From NCBI GenBank assembly GCA_003281455.1, contig QCBX01000010.1, forward strand, positions 1-64,000: DNA of 64,000 nucleotides, read 5' to 3'. This DNA is from Prochlorococcus sp. AG-347-J21 (lineage in GTDB: Bacteria; Cyanobacteriota; Cyanobacteriia; PCC-6307; Cyanobiaceae). A model generated the notes under the pieces. It was not told where the DNA came from. It did no database searches and was given only the letters and a program-made list of their open reading frames with translations. This document shows positions 38,291-47,679 of this stretch, piece after piece. The stretch's first letter is position 1; each line of letters opens with the position of its first letter. The position numbers were made by a program, and so were the translations under genes.

Positions 38291-39619
38291 GTGAGGCAAA
38301 AAGAATTGTTTAAAGAAGAGATAATACATCAACTAGAATTACACCCAAGTAGATTAGATAAAGAGAAAATCATCTCAGAAGCAATGGAAGATGGTTTAGA
38401 TGATTTTTTTGAGGGCATCCGTATGGCACTTGATCCATTGGTAACTTTTGGTGTAAAAATTGTTCCTGAAAAAGAGAATGAAAAAAGTCAAAATTTTTTA
38501 TGGAAAGATTTTAGAGAATTAGCAAATAAGCTTATTCAAAGAGAGCTTACAGGTCACGCTGCTCGCGATGCAATTATTACGGCTATGGAATCTGCCACAA
38601 AAGAAGAGTGGAATGGATTTTATAGACGAGTTTTAATTAAAGATCTTAGATGTGGTGTATCTGAAAAAACAATCAACAAGATAGCCAAGAAATTTCCCAA
38701 ATATGCGATTCCTATTTTTTCTTGTCCTTTAGCTCATGACAGTGCAAATCATGAAAAAAAAATGATAGGGAAAAAGCAAATTGAAATCAAATTAGATGGA
38801 GTGCGCGTCTTAACTATTATTAGAAAAAATAAAGTAGAAATGTTTTCTCGTAATGGGAAACAATTCCATAATTTTGGTCATATTATCTCAGAAATAGAAA
38901 ACGTCTTAAAAGAAGATCCTGCACCTCATGACTTAGTCCTAGATGGTGAAGTAATGAGCGCTAACTTTCAGGATTTAATGAAACAGGTTCATAGAAAAGA
39001 TGGCAAACAAACAAAAGACGCAGTTCTACATCTATTTGACTTATGTCCCCTTGAAGACTTCCAAAAAGGGCGATGGAACACTAATCAAACAGCAAGAAGT
39101 TTATTAGTAAAAGAATGGGTAGCAAAACATTCTTTACTTCTTAGACATATAAAAACACTTGACTGGGAAAATGTAGACCTCGACACCAATGAGGGACAGA
39201 AAAGATTTGTAGAGCTGAATAAATCTGCTGTGGAGGGTGGATATGAAGGAGTAATGATTAAAGATCCTGATGCAATGTATGAATGTAAAAGAACACACAG
39301 TTGGTTAAAAGCAAAACCTTTCATTGAAGTCACTTTAAAGGTTGTATCTGTTGAGGAAGGCACTGGTCGCAATAAAGGTAGACTAGGAGCTGTAGTAGTA
39401 GAAGGTGAAGATGATGGGTATGAATACAGTCTTAGTTGTGGAAGCGGATTTAGTGATATCCAACGTGAAGAATATTGGTCAAAACGGAATCAACTGATTG
39501 GTCAACTTGTAGAAATCAGAGCTGATGCTAAAACTAAATCCCAGGATGCGGTGGCTTTTAGTCTGAGGTTTCCTAGATTCAAATGCTTTAGAGGATTTAA
39601 AGCTGGAGAAAAAGTTTAA
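38291..39619 (+). CDS. ATP-dependent DNA ligase (phage/archaeal type)
   Basis: This 442-residue protein is an ATP-dependent DNA ligase rather than the usual bacterial NAD-dependent LigA. The adenylated lysine is Lys167 in motif I KLDGVR. Motif III is near LVLDGEVM, motif IV EGVMIKD and motif V WLKAKP. An N-terminal helical domain (about residues 1-150) includes LIKDLRCGVSEKTINKI, a segment reminiscent of T4-like phage ligases. The OB-fold end has FPRFKCFRG. Start is GTG. G+C reaches 40% over the last 240 bases, above its neighbours. Role probably in repair; phage origin is possible but unproven. Confidence 0.88.
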   Translation: MRQKELFKEEIIHQLELHPSRLDKEKIISEAMEDGLDDFFEGIRMALDPLVTFGVKIVPEKENEKSQNFLWKDFRELANKLIQRELTGHAARDAIITAMESATKEEWNGFYRRVLIKDLRCGVSEKTINKIAKKFPKYAIPIFSCPLAHDSANHEKKMIGKKQIEIKLDGVRVLTIIRKNKVEMFSRNGKQFHNFGHIISEIENVLKEDPAPHDLVLDGEVMSANFQDLMKQVHRKDGKQTKDAVLHLFDLCPLEDFQKGRWNTNQTARSLLVKEWVAKHSLLLRHIKTLDWENVDLDTNEGQKRFVELNKSAVEGGYEGVMIKDPDAMYECKRTHSWLKAKPFIEVTLKVVSVEEGTGRNKGRLGAVVVEGEDDGYEYSLSCGSGFSDIQREEYWSKRNQLIGQLVEIRADAKTKSQDAVAFSLRFPRFKCFRGFKAGEKV

Positions 39620-39736
39620 ATTTTAAAAAATAGTATTCCACAAAGTAGTCTATGAAAAATGTGGTTTTTAAGTAAAAAAACTAAAAATCTTGGCTATAAA
39701 ATGTAAGAATAATCATCAGGACTTTTAGAGAGACTT

Positions 39737-39889
39737 ATGACAAAGAAAACAGTTTTCAACTTCATAAAAACACCTTGTGGACAAGCAAAATATATCGAAT
39801 TAGAAGCCAACAAAACTCTACTAGGTAAATTTAGGCTTTTGTGGTTTATCTTAATTGCATCTATTAGAGATTGGAATATTAAAGAATAA
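39737..39889 (+). CDS. Short protein of unknown function (50 residues)
   Basis: A 50-residue reading frame begins at the ATG at 39737 and ends at TAA 39887-39889. It has a polar start (MTKKTVFNFIKTPCGQAKYI), then a hydrophobic stretch (LLWFILIASI, residues 34-43) that could be a membrane helix, and a polar end. A GAGAG stretch lies just upstream, and a TATAAA at 39695-39700 could be its -10 box. It fills an otherwise empty gap between the ligase gene and the convergent TVP38 gene. Coding status is likely but unproven. Confidence 0.5.
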   Translation: MTKKTVFNFIKTPCGQAKYIELEANKTLLGKFRLLWFILIASIRDWNIKE

Positions 39890-39893
39890 ATTC

Positions 39894-40490
39894 TTAGGGT
39901 TTTTCAAAATATTCCCTGGAATATTTAGCTGAGAAATATACAACTAAAAAAGTTGAAATAATTCCAACAATAGTCATATATAAATTATTTGGTGATTGGA
40001 CATTTTTTAGCTCCTGGATATTTTTTGCCAAACTACCTATTGAGCAATAAAGAAAAGTTCCTGGAATTATTCCAAAAAGACCAATAGCGAAATCTCGAAA
40101 TTTAACATTATTCAAACCATAAAAATAATTAAGAATACTGAAGGGAAATATCGGAGATAATCTTGCTAAAAAAATTAATTTAAGTCCGCCTTTTTCTACT
40201 ACTTTTTCCATAACACTTAATTTTGGATAACGACTAAAAAGATTTTTTAGCTTTTTTGCAAAAAAACTTTTTGATACAAAAAAAGCAACTGATGCTCCTA
40301 AGGAAGCGGAGAAAAAAACGATAATTGATCCTAAATATGAGCCATATAAAAAACCTGATAATAAAGATAACCAAGAAGCTGGGAGTATTAATAAAACAAT
40401 TAAAATATAAATGCAAACAAAGGAAAATATCCCAATTCCAGTATTAAAAAAAAAAGACAAATTATAAATATTTTCAAGAAATATATTCAT
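39894..40490 (-). CDS. TVP38/TMEM64 (DedA-like) membrane protein
   Basis: A 198-residue integral membrane protein with about five hydrophobic segments. The signature region is LLSGFLYGSYLGSIIVFFSASLGASVAFF followed by LARLSPIFPFSILNYFYGL, typical of the SNARE-associated/TVP38 family (shown here by segments). Members are thought to act in lipid handling or membrane homeostasis. I chose the ATG at 40490; a TTG at 40496 overlaps the valS stop and would add two residues. It is directly downstream of valS and may be coupled to it. Confidence 0.83.
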   Translation of the reverse strand: MNIFLENIYNLSFFFNTGIGIFSFVCIYILIVLLILPASWLSLLSGFLYGSYLGSIIVFFSASLGASVAFFVSKSFFAKKLKNLFSRYPKLSVMEKVVEKGGLKLIFLARLSPIFPFSILNYFYGLNNVKFRDFAIGLFGIIPGTFLYCSIGSLAKNIQELKNVQSPNNLYMTIVGIISTFLVVYFSAKYSREYFEKP

Positions 40491-40492
40491 TC

Positions 40493-43249
40493 TCAATTCA
40501 AAAGCTCGAGTTTTTTAGTAATTCTCTCCATTTGTACCGAACCCTCATTTAATTTAAATCTACATTCATCAACAATATCTTTTGGAGCCTTATCCACGAA
40601 ATTTTTATTAGATAATCTCTTATTTAAATTATCTAATTCAATAGTCACCTTTTTTAAATCCTTGTTTAGCCTTTCCTTTAATGCATCTATATTTACAAAA
40701 TCCTGAAAAGGTAAGTAAACCTCTAAATCACCAATTATCCCAGAAAAAGATTTAGCAAACTCTTTTTTATCAACAGCATTAGGTTTAAAAATAAATACTT
40801 CAGAAGATTTAGTTAAGGTTTGAATATCATCAACTAAAATTTTTAGAAAATCAATCAATTCATCATTATCTGAAATCAAGTAAATAGGAACTTTTTCTGA
40901 TGGCTTGAGGCCTAATTCAGCTCTCAAATTTCTAATCAATCTAATAATTTCAAAGAGTTGTTGAAAGGAATTATCAAGCTTATTATCAACAAATTTATTT
41001 TCTTGGGTTGGCCATTTTTGAAGAGATAATAATTCTTTATCTGATTTAAGTTGCAGTACGTGCCAAAGTTCTTCAGTAATGTGCGGCATAAAAGGATGAA
41101 TCATCACCAAAATATCATTGAGCACTTTTATTAAAACCTTTTCAGATATTTGTCTATTATTAGTTTCTTTATTATTAAACCTTTGTTTAGCAAATTCTAC
41201 ATACCAATCACAAAAATCATTCCACGTAAATTCATATAGAAGTTTCGCAGATTCTCCCAATTTATATTCTTTCAATAAAGAAGCGACTTTTATATTTACC
41301 TGATTCAATTTCGATAAAATCCACTTATCACATAACTCTAAAAAATGTTCATCACTCTCATTAAGCGAATCATTATTGTTAGAAGTTTTATTAATTAACA
41401 CAAATTTAGTTGCATTCCATAATTTATTCGCAAAATTTCTTGAAGCTTCAACAGTTGAAGAGGTATCTTTTTTTCTATCAAAATCAAGCCTGATATCTTG
41501 TCCAGCTCCTGCAACTTCTCGAATTAAAGCAAATCGCAGAGCATCAGAACCATATTTATCAATTAATAGTATTGGGTCAATACCATTACCTGAACTTTTA
41601 CTCATTTTTTTATTGTTTTCATCTCGAACTAGACCATGAATATAAACATCCTTAAAGGGAATATTATTCGTAAAAGTATTCCCCATCATTGTCATTCTGG
41701 CCACCCAGAAGAAAATAATATCAAAACCAGTAACAAGAACATTATTTGGATACCATTTTTTAAAATCAGGATCATTTGTATTTGGCCAACCAAGAGTTGA
41801 GAAAGGCCATAAACCACTTGAAAACCATGTATCCAAAACATCTTTATCACGAACCAATTTAATATTTGATCCAAATTTTTTATTAGCTTCGATTAAGGCA
41901 TCTTCTTCATTTCTTGCAACGATATATGGAGTATTTTGTTCTATTGAGTCTTGAGAGTCATCTAAAACATACCATGCTGGTATTTGGTGCCCCCACCACA
42001 ATTGCCGACTGATACACCAATCATTAATATTCTCTAACCAATCCTTATAAACTTTCTCCCAGCGTGCAGGAATAAACGATGGTTTTTTTGAATCAATTTC
42101 ATGAAGACATCCTTGTGATATATCATCCATTTTCAAAAACCACTGTGTTGACAATAAAGGTTCAATTGGCACCTTACCTCTATCAGAAAAAGGAACAGTA
42201 TGTTTATAATCCTGTATCTTTGTCAAAAGGCCTAAGTTATCCAATTCTTTGATAATTTTCTTTCTAGCTTCATATCGATCTAAATTTTGAAAAATACCTG
42301 CATTGATATTTAAAGTTCCATCTTTGTTCATTACATTAATCTGTTTTAAATTATGCCTTTTTCCTATTGCAAAATCATTTGGATCATGGGCTGGAGTAAC
42401 CTTCACACAACCCGTACCAAAATCTTTATCAACATGTGAATCAGCAATAATAGGTATTTCTCTATCAACGAAAGGAACTTTGACTTTGACACCAATAAAT
42501 TCTTTATACCTATCATCATCAGGATTAACTGCCACAGCAGTATCACCCAAAAGAGTTTCTGGTCTTGTTGTTGCAACTTCTAAGTACTTATCTAACTGTT
42601 CACCACTTTCAGAAATTAAAGGATATTTAAAATGCCATAAATGACCATTTACTTCTTGCATTTCAACTTCAAGATCACTTACGGCAGATTGAGATTCAGG
42701 GCACCAATTAACCAAATATTCGCCTCTATAAATTAAATTCTTTTTATAGAGAATATTAAAAGCCTCAATAACTGCTTCATTTAATTTTTTATCAAGAGTA
42801 AATCTTTCTCTAGTCCAGTCAACTGAATATCCTATCCTTTTTAATTGAGAAACTATTTTTCCACCACTTTGTTCTTTCCAGTTCCATGCTCTTTTGAGAA
42901 ATTCATCTCTTCCAATATCCTCGCTTGTTTTGCCTTCACTTTTTAATTGTTTTTCGAGAATAGTTTGAACAGCTATTGAAGCATGATCAGTTCCTGGTAA
43001 ACACAAAACATTCTTACCTAAAAGTCTTTGAAAACGTACTACAACATCTATCAAAGCCGTATTAAATGCATGCCCCATATGCAAAGATCCAGTTACATTT
43101 GGTGGCGGAATAACAACACAAAAAGGCTCCCCATCATCCTCAGGATTAGGACTGAAAGCCTTTAGAACTTCCCATTTTTCTTGCCACTTTTTCTCTACTT
43201 CAAAAGGTGAATAATTCTCTAAAGATAATTGATCATTCATCTCTGTCAT
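40493..43249 (-). CDS. valS: Valyl-tRNA synthetase
   Basis: ValRS charges tRNA-Val. The class I signatures are PPPNVTGSLHMGHAF (HIGH) and KKMSKSSGN (KMSKS). The editing domain contains TTRPETLLGDTAVAV. A C-terminal coiled-coil arm (LKERLNKDLKKVTIELDNLNK) is typical of ValRS. The ATG at 43249 gives 918 residues; an upstream TTG is not needed. A tRNA-Val gene lies 0.5 kb upstream on the same strand. Confidence 0.97.
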   Translation of the reverse strand: MTEMNDQLSLENYSPFEVEKKWQEKWEVLKAFSPNPEDDGEPFCVVIPPPNVTGSLHMGHAFNTALIDVVVRFQRLLGKNVLCLPGTDHASIAVQTILEKQLKSEGKTSEDIGRDEFLKRAWNWKEQSGGKIVSQLKRIGYSVDWTRERFTLDKKLNEAVIEAFNILYKKNLIYRGEYLVNWCPESQSAVSDLEVEMQEVNGHLWHFKYPLISESGEQLDKYLEVATTRPETLLGDTAVAVNPDDDRYKEFIGVKVKVPFVDREIPIIADSHVDKDFGTGCVKVTPAHDPNDFAIGKRHNLKQINVMNKDGTLNINAGIFQNLDRYEARKKIIKELDNLGLLTKIQDYKHTVPFSDRGKVPIEPLLSTQWFLKMDDISQGCLHEIDSKKPSFIPARWEKVYKDWLENINDWCISRQLWWGHQIPAWYVLDDSQDSIEQNTPYIVARNEEDALIEANKKFGSNIKLVRDKDVLDTWFSSGLWPFSTLGWPNTNDPDFKKWYPNNVLVTGFDIIFFWVARMTMMGNTFTNNIPFKDVYIHGLVRDENNKKMSKSSGNGIDPILLIDKYGSDALRFALIREVAGAGQDIRLDFDRKKDTSSTVEASRNFANKLWNATKFVLINKTSNNNDSLNESDEHFLELCDKWILSKLNQVNIKVASLLKEYKLGESAKLLYEFTWNDFCDWYVEFAKQRFNNKETNNRQISEKVLIKVLNDILVMIHPFMPHITEELWHVLQLKSDKELLSLQKWPTQENKFVDNKLDNSFQQLFEIIRLIRNLRAELGLKPSEKVPIYLISDNDELIDFLKILVDDIQTLTKSSEVFIFKPNAVDKKEFAKSFSGIIGDLEVYLPFQDFVNIDALKERLNKDLKKVTIELDNLNKRLSNKNFVDKAPKDIVDECRFKLNEGSVQMERITKKLELLN

Positions 43250-43348
43250 GTGCAAATTTTATTTCAATAAACTTTTTTTATTTATTTTATCTTGAGAGCA
43301 ACCAATTAATGAAAATAATATTAGTTTGCAAAAAAAGACACATCCATT

Positions 43349-43690
43349 CTACAAAAGTTTAAAGCCAGAACCACAAGAACAACGTTTTGCATTTTTTGGT
43401 GTTGAAATAAGAAATCCACCACCGCTCAAATCACCGTAATAATCTAATTTTAAATCTTTCAGTAAATTAAACTTTTTTACATCCGCGTATAAAGTTACTC
43501 CTTCAGTTCTTGAAATAGGGGATCCATTACATGTACCTGGCCTTAATTTAATATGCATCCATCCTTCGGAACAATTTTTATCCTCTACCAAATCAATCGA
43601 CATTTCTCCTGGAGAACCTCCAAAAGAAGCTTGCCTAGATAGTTCTGAAGCAGCACTTTGACTGATTGAAAGGTTGACGATCTCAGTCAT
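43349..43690 (-). CDS. A-type iron-sulfur cluster carrier (HesB/IscA/ErpA-like)
   Basis: A-type carriers pass Fe-S clusters or iron to target proteins. The three ligand cysteines fit the family: Cys40, then Cys104 and Cys106 in RCSCGSGF, with the usual spacing of about 64 residues. I start it at the ATG at 43690 (113 residues), because a longer in-frame version would run into the tRNA-Val gene. The middle is a little unusual for the family, with an extra Cys at 54. It is 15 bases downstream of the tRNA and may be co-transcribed with it. Confidence 0.82.
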   Translation of the reverse strand: MTEIVNLSISQSAASELSRQASFGGSPGEMSIDLVEDKNCSEGWMHIKLRPGTCNGSPISRTEGVTLYADVKKFNLLKDLKLDYYGDLSGGGFLISTPKNAKRCSCGSGFKLL

Positions 43691-43705
43691 TAGAAAAATA
43701 ATAAA

Positions 43706-43777
<72 letters not shown>

Positions 43778-43875
43778 TTATGATAAATCATTCTAATAGA
43801 TGAAGTTGAAAAATTTATACTAAGTATTTAAATATTTCATGATTGAGGCAAAATTTAATTAATAAAATATATCCT

Positions 43876-44730
43876 ATGTCCTCAAACACTAGATGTAAAT
43901 TGGAAAACAATTCCGATTTAGAGACTATAAATAGTTTTAAAATCTTAATATCTAATATCAAGGCATTAAAAGATAAAACTTGGGGCTGCCCATGGCAGAA
44001 AATACAGTCTCATATATCGTTGATCCCATTTTTGTATGAAGAAAGTAATGAATTTATAGATGCGATATATGAAAAAAATGCAGATAACATATGTGAAGAG
44101 TTAGGAGATCTTTTATTACAAGTAATGCTTCATGCTGAAATCAGTTACGAAGAAAAAGAATTTGCACTAAATGATGTGATAAAAAATCTAAATAAGAAAA
44201 TCATTAATAGACATCCATATATTTTTAATAAAAAAGAAAAAGTAACATTAAAAAAATCACAACAGATTTGGGAAAATATAAAAAATTTAGAAAAAGAAGT
44301 TCCTCATATGAAATCTTCAATTAGTAGAAATTTAAATTTAAAAATTAAAAATTTACCTCCAACGATTGGTACAGATAAAATCACAAATGTTGTTAAAGAA
44401 TATGGTTTCAAATGGGAAAGTACTGATGAGATTTTTAAAAAGATAGAAGAAGAGATAAATGAATTAAAAGAGGCAATTAAATGCAAAAATGATTCAGATA
44501 TAAAAAATGAATTTGGGGATATTTACTTTACCCTTCTGAATCTCTCAAACTTTTTAAAAATAAATCCTGAGTCAGCTCTTCAAAAAACTAATATAAAATT
44601 TTTAGACAGATTTTCAATCGTCGAAGAGCATGCAGGAGATAATATTAAAAAACAAACTCCCAAAGACTTTCAACGGCTTTGGCAAATAGCCAAGCAAAAA
44701 CTGGCGGGAAAAATTCCTAAAAGCAAATGA
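43876..44730 (+). CDS. mazG: Nucleoside triphosphate pyrophosphohydrolase MazG
   Basis: MazG hydrolyses NTPs to NMPs and pyrophosphate, and in E. coli lowers ppGpp. Two tandem MazG domains are visible, with metal-binding EExxE-type motifs EESNEFIDAI and EEINELKEAI. CPWQK and NRHPYIF are landmarks of the full-length enzyme. I start at the ATG at 43876 (284 residues); a TTG 33 bases upstream is an alternative. The TGA overlaps the speE ATG by 4 bases. Many cyanophages carry short mazG genes; this two-domain form is the host type. Confidence 0.92.
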   Translation: MSSNTRCKLENNSDLETINSFKILISNIKALKDKTWGCPWQKIQSHISLIPFLYEESNEFIDAIYEKNADNICEELGDLLLQVMLHAEISYEEKEFALNDVIKNLNKKIINRHPYIFNKKEKVTLKKSQQIWENIKNLEKEVPHMKSSISRNLNLKIKNLPPTIGTDKITNVVKEYGFKWESTDEIFKKIEEEINELKEAIKCKNDSDIKNEFGDIYFTLLNLSNFLKINPESALQKTNIKFLDRFSIVEEHAGDNIKKQTPKDFQRLWQIAKQKLAGKIPKSK

Positions 44731-45578
44731 CAAATATTACAACATGGATAGATGAATATCATAACGGCTCAAGATTCGGCCTAAATGGAAAAATTCTAAT
44801 TAAAAAAACCTCAAAATATCAAGAAATTATTGTTATTGAAAATAAATATTATGGTAAAGCTTTAATGTTAGATGGTTGCTGGATGACATCATTAAGAGAC
44901 GAAAAATATTATCATGAGTGTCTTGTGCATCCTGCATTAAGTAGCATTGAAGAAAAATCTAATGTACTAATTATTGGCGGTGGTGACGGTGGTACTCTAA
45001 GAGAATGCGCTAAATATACTGAAATATCAACAATTGATCTAGTAGAAATTGATGAGGAGGTAATCAAAATATCTAAAAAATTTCTAAAAGAAATTGGAGG
45101 CGAAGCATGGAATGACAAAAGATTAGAAATACATGTTGATGATGGTGTTACATGGGTAAAAAAAACAAGAGATAATTTTTACGACGTTATATTTATAGAT
45201 TGTTCAGACCCCTCAGAATTTGCAAATTTATTATTTTCAGATTCTTTTTATAAAGAATGTAAAAGAATACTTACACCAAAGGGGATATTAGCAACGCAAA
45301 GCGAATCTCCTGAATCCTTCAAAAATATTCACTTAAATATTTTGAAAAGCCTTAAAAATATATTCAAAGTTACTGAAACTATGTATTCTTTTGTTCCTAT
45401 ATATCCAAGCGGAGTTTGGAGTTGGACATTCGCTTCTTCAGAAGATATAAATTTATCAAAGCAAAATTATGATGAAACCCTAAAAATAGAAAAAGGATGT
45501 GAAATTTGGAATTTAAATTTTCAAAATGCAGCATTCAAAATGATGCCAAATAAAATTGTAAAAGAACTAGATTCATAA
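44727..45578 (+). CDS. speE: Spermidine synthase
   Basis: SpeE moves an aminopropyl group from decarboxylated S-adenosylmethionine to putrescine. The 283-residue protein has the nucleotide-binding motif IIGGGDGGTLREC, the DLVEIDEEVI acidic strand, and the catalytic-loop segment VIFIDCSDPS. The start overlaps the mazG stop (ATGA). The next gene, speB, starts one base after its stop, so polyamine genes are coupled. Confidence 0.95.
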   Translation: MTNITTWIDEYHNGSRFGLNGKILIKKTSKYQEIIVIENKYYGKALMLDGCWMTSLRDEKYYHECLVHPALSSIEEKSNVLIIGGGDGGTLRECAKYTEISTIDLVEIDEEVIKISKKFLKEIGGEAWNDKRLEIHVDDGVTWVKKTRDNFYDVIFIDCSDPSEFANLLFSDSFYKECKRILTPKGILATQSESPESFKNIHLNILKSLKNIFKVTETMYSFVPIYPSGVWSWTFASSEDINLSKQNYDETLKIEKGCEIWNLNFQNAAFKMMPNKIVKELDS

Positions 45579-45579
45579 G

Positions 45580-46461
45580 ATGACAAAAAATTTATTTGAT
45601 AACGAAAACGCAATTTATATGGGAGCAAAAAGAAGTCCTGAGAATTGCTCAATTGGTATATTTGGAGTTAATTATGACGGAACATGTTCGTTTAAACCAG
45701 GAGCAAGATTTGGTCCAGAAGCGATAAGACAAGTCAGCTCTTGTTTAGAAACATATTGTCCAAAAATAAAAAAAGACTTAGAAGATATTATGTATGTTGA
45801 TTTTGGATCAATACTTATTGATAAAAATGACTCAAAGTCAGTTATTGAATCGGTTAAAACAGCAACAAATTATTTAATTAGTAAACGGCTTAGTCCTATT
45901 ATGCTTGGAGGCGAACACTCTATAACAAGAGGTGCAATTGAAGCATTAGTAAAAAAATATCCAGATTTGATATTGGTTCAACTTGATGCTCATGCAGATA
46001 TAAGAGAATCATATATAGGAAATGAACATAGTCATGCTTGTACTATGAAAAGATGTTTAGAAGTGCTACCTGAAAAGAAAATTTTGCAAGTAGGAATTAG
46101 AAGTGGGACTAAGGAAGAATTTCAATTTATGCATAATAACAATCAATTAGTTAACTTTTGCCAAGGCGAAAATGCATATGAGTTAAAACAAGCTCTTCTA
46201 CCATACTCTAAGTCTCCAATCTACTTAACAATAGATTTAGATTGGTTTGATCCCAGTTTATTAGCAGGGACGGGTACTCCAGAACCAGGAGGATTTTTTT
46301 GGAATGATTTTGAAGAAATACTGAAAACTTTAAAAGACTTTAGAATTGTGGCTTCAGATATTGTGGAATTATCTCCAGAAATTGATAAAAGCGGAGTAAG
46401 TAGCATAGTTGCAGCCAAAGTACTTAGAAGCTTAATTTTGTCATTAGAAAATATGCAATAA
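45580..46461 (+). CDS. speB: Agmatinase (ureohydrolase family)
   Basis: SpeB splits agmatine to putrescine and urea, giving the substrate of SpeE. The binuclear manganese motifs are GGEHSITRG, LDAHADIRE and TIDLDWFDPS. At 293 residues it has normal ureohydrolase length. Guanidinase or another ureohydrolase activity is possible in this family, but position next to speE favours agmatinase. Confidence 0.92.
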   Translation: MTKNLFDNENAIYMGAKRSPENCSIGIFGVNYDGTCSFKPGARFGPEAIRQVSSCLETYCPKIKKDLEDIMYVDFGSILIDKNDSKSVIESVKTATNYLISKRLSPIMLGGEHSITRGAIEALVKKYPDLILVQLDAHADIRESYIGNEHSHACTMKRCLEVLPEKKILQVGIRSGTKEEFQFMHNNNQLVNFCQGENAYELKQALLPYSKSPIYLTIDLDWFDPSLLAGTGTPEPGGFFWNDFEEILKTLKDFRIVASDIVELSPEIDKSGVSSIVAAKVLRSLILSLENMQ

Positions 46462-46511
46462 AAAATTTCTAAACTACAGTGTAAAAATACTAAATAAAAA
46501 CTAAATATTTC

Positions 46512-47624
46512 ATGGATTTGCTAAAAAGTCCTCTTTATTCAAAATATGTTGAATCCAATGCAAAATTAGTGGATTTTGCAGGTTGGGAAATGCCCATATC
46601 ATTTTCAGGATTAATTAAAGAGCATGAATCAGTTAGATCTTCAGCAGGATTATTTGATATTTCTCACATGGGTGTGATTTCTATCAAGGGAATCAATCCA
46701 AAGGATTATATTCAAAAACTTTTTCCTACTAATTTATACTCCTTTTCTGAAGGTCAGGGACTTTATACAGTAATGCTAAATGATAAAGGAGGAATAATAG
46801 ATGACTTAATTATTTATGACCTTGGTATACAAGAATATGACATATCAGAATTATTGTTAATAGTTAATGCAAGTAGATATGAAGATGATTTTCAGTGGAT
46901 AAAAAATAATTTAAATATGTCTGAAATTTCGATAACAAACTTTAAAAAAGACAAAGTACTTTTAGCACTACAGGGAAAAAACTCATTTGATTTATTTGAA
47001 GAATGGATTGAATCTTCGATCTCACATGTCCCTAAATTTGGATGCGAATATACAATTTTTGAAAATATTTCGCCTAAAGAAAAAATTTTCTTTTCAAAGA
47101 CAGGCTACACAGGGGAAAATGGTCTAGAAATACTTTTATCTAAAAAAGCAGCAATTAATTTATGGGATTTCTCAATTTCCAAAAATGTTGCACCTTGTGG
47201 TTTAGGAGCTAGAGATACTCTTAGACTTGAAGCAGGCATGCATCTTTATGGTCAAGACATAAATGAAGAAACATCTCCATATGAAGCAGGGTTAGGCTGG
47301 CTAGTACATCTAGAAAATAATCACGAATTCTTTGGAAGAAGATTTCTTGAAGAGCAGTCAAGATTAGGTATTCAAAAAAAGTTAGTTGGTCTCTCTATAG
47401 AAGGTAAAGCAATAGGAAGAAAAGGTTACGCAGTTCTTAAAGGTGAAGAAAATATTGGGACTATCACAAGCGGCAGTTGGTCTCCAACTAAACAACAAGC
47501 TATAGCTTTTGCATATATCAATACTTCGCATGCCTTAATAAATAATGAAGTTCAAATATTAATAAGAGGCAAAAAATTCAAAGGGGTAATAACAAAGAGA
47601 GCGTTTTATAAAAAAAATTATTAA
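46512..47624 (+). CDS. gcvT: Aminomethyltransferase, glycine cleavage T protein
   Basis: GcvT releases ammonia from the aminomethyl-lipoyl H protein and makes methylene-tetrahydrofolate. The 370-residue protein shows [33 protein letters not shown] and [17 protein letters not shown]. It is separate from gcvP/gcvH at 25.7-29.1 kb. No glycine riboswitch fits in the 50-base gap upstream. Confidence 0.96.
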   Translation: MDLLKSPLYSKYVESNAKLVDFAGWEMPISFSGLIKEHESVRSSAGLFDISHMGVISIKGINPKDYIQKLFPTNLYSFSEGQGLYTVMLNDKGGIIDDLIIYDLGIQEYDISELLLIVNASRYEDDFQWIKNNLNMSEISITNFKKDKVLLALQGKNSFDLFEEWIESSISHVPKFGCEYTIFENISPKEKIFFSKTGYTGENGLEILLSKKAAINLWDFSISKNVAPCGLGARDTLRLEAGMHLYGQDINEETSPYEAGLGWLVHLENNHEFFGRRFLEEQSRLGIQKKLVGLSIEGKAIGRKGYAVLKGEENIGTITSGSWSPTKQQAIAFAYINTSHALINNEVQILIRGKKFKGVITKRAFYKKNY

Positions 47625-47679
47625 CTAAATTTACCCTTAAAGAATTATTATAAGTTATTGATAAATCAATCATACTTAG

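Noticed and set aside
39638..39669. Possible terminator after the ligase gene (CCACA, TGTGG, then five T)
   Set aside because: The stem is only 5 base pairs with a 17-base loop, too weak to call in an AT-rich genome.
42303..42644. 113-codon open frame on the plus strand inside valS
   Set aside because: It lies opposite the conserved valS editing domain and shows no family pattern.
46462..46511. Possible glycine riboswitch before gcvT
   Set aside because: The gap is only 50 bases, too short for a glycine aptamer, and lacks its conserved elements.
47657..47670. Dyad ATTGAT-AA-ATCAAT before aspS
   Set aside because: Short AT-rich dyads of this kind are expected by chance; no other promoter evidence supports it.
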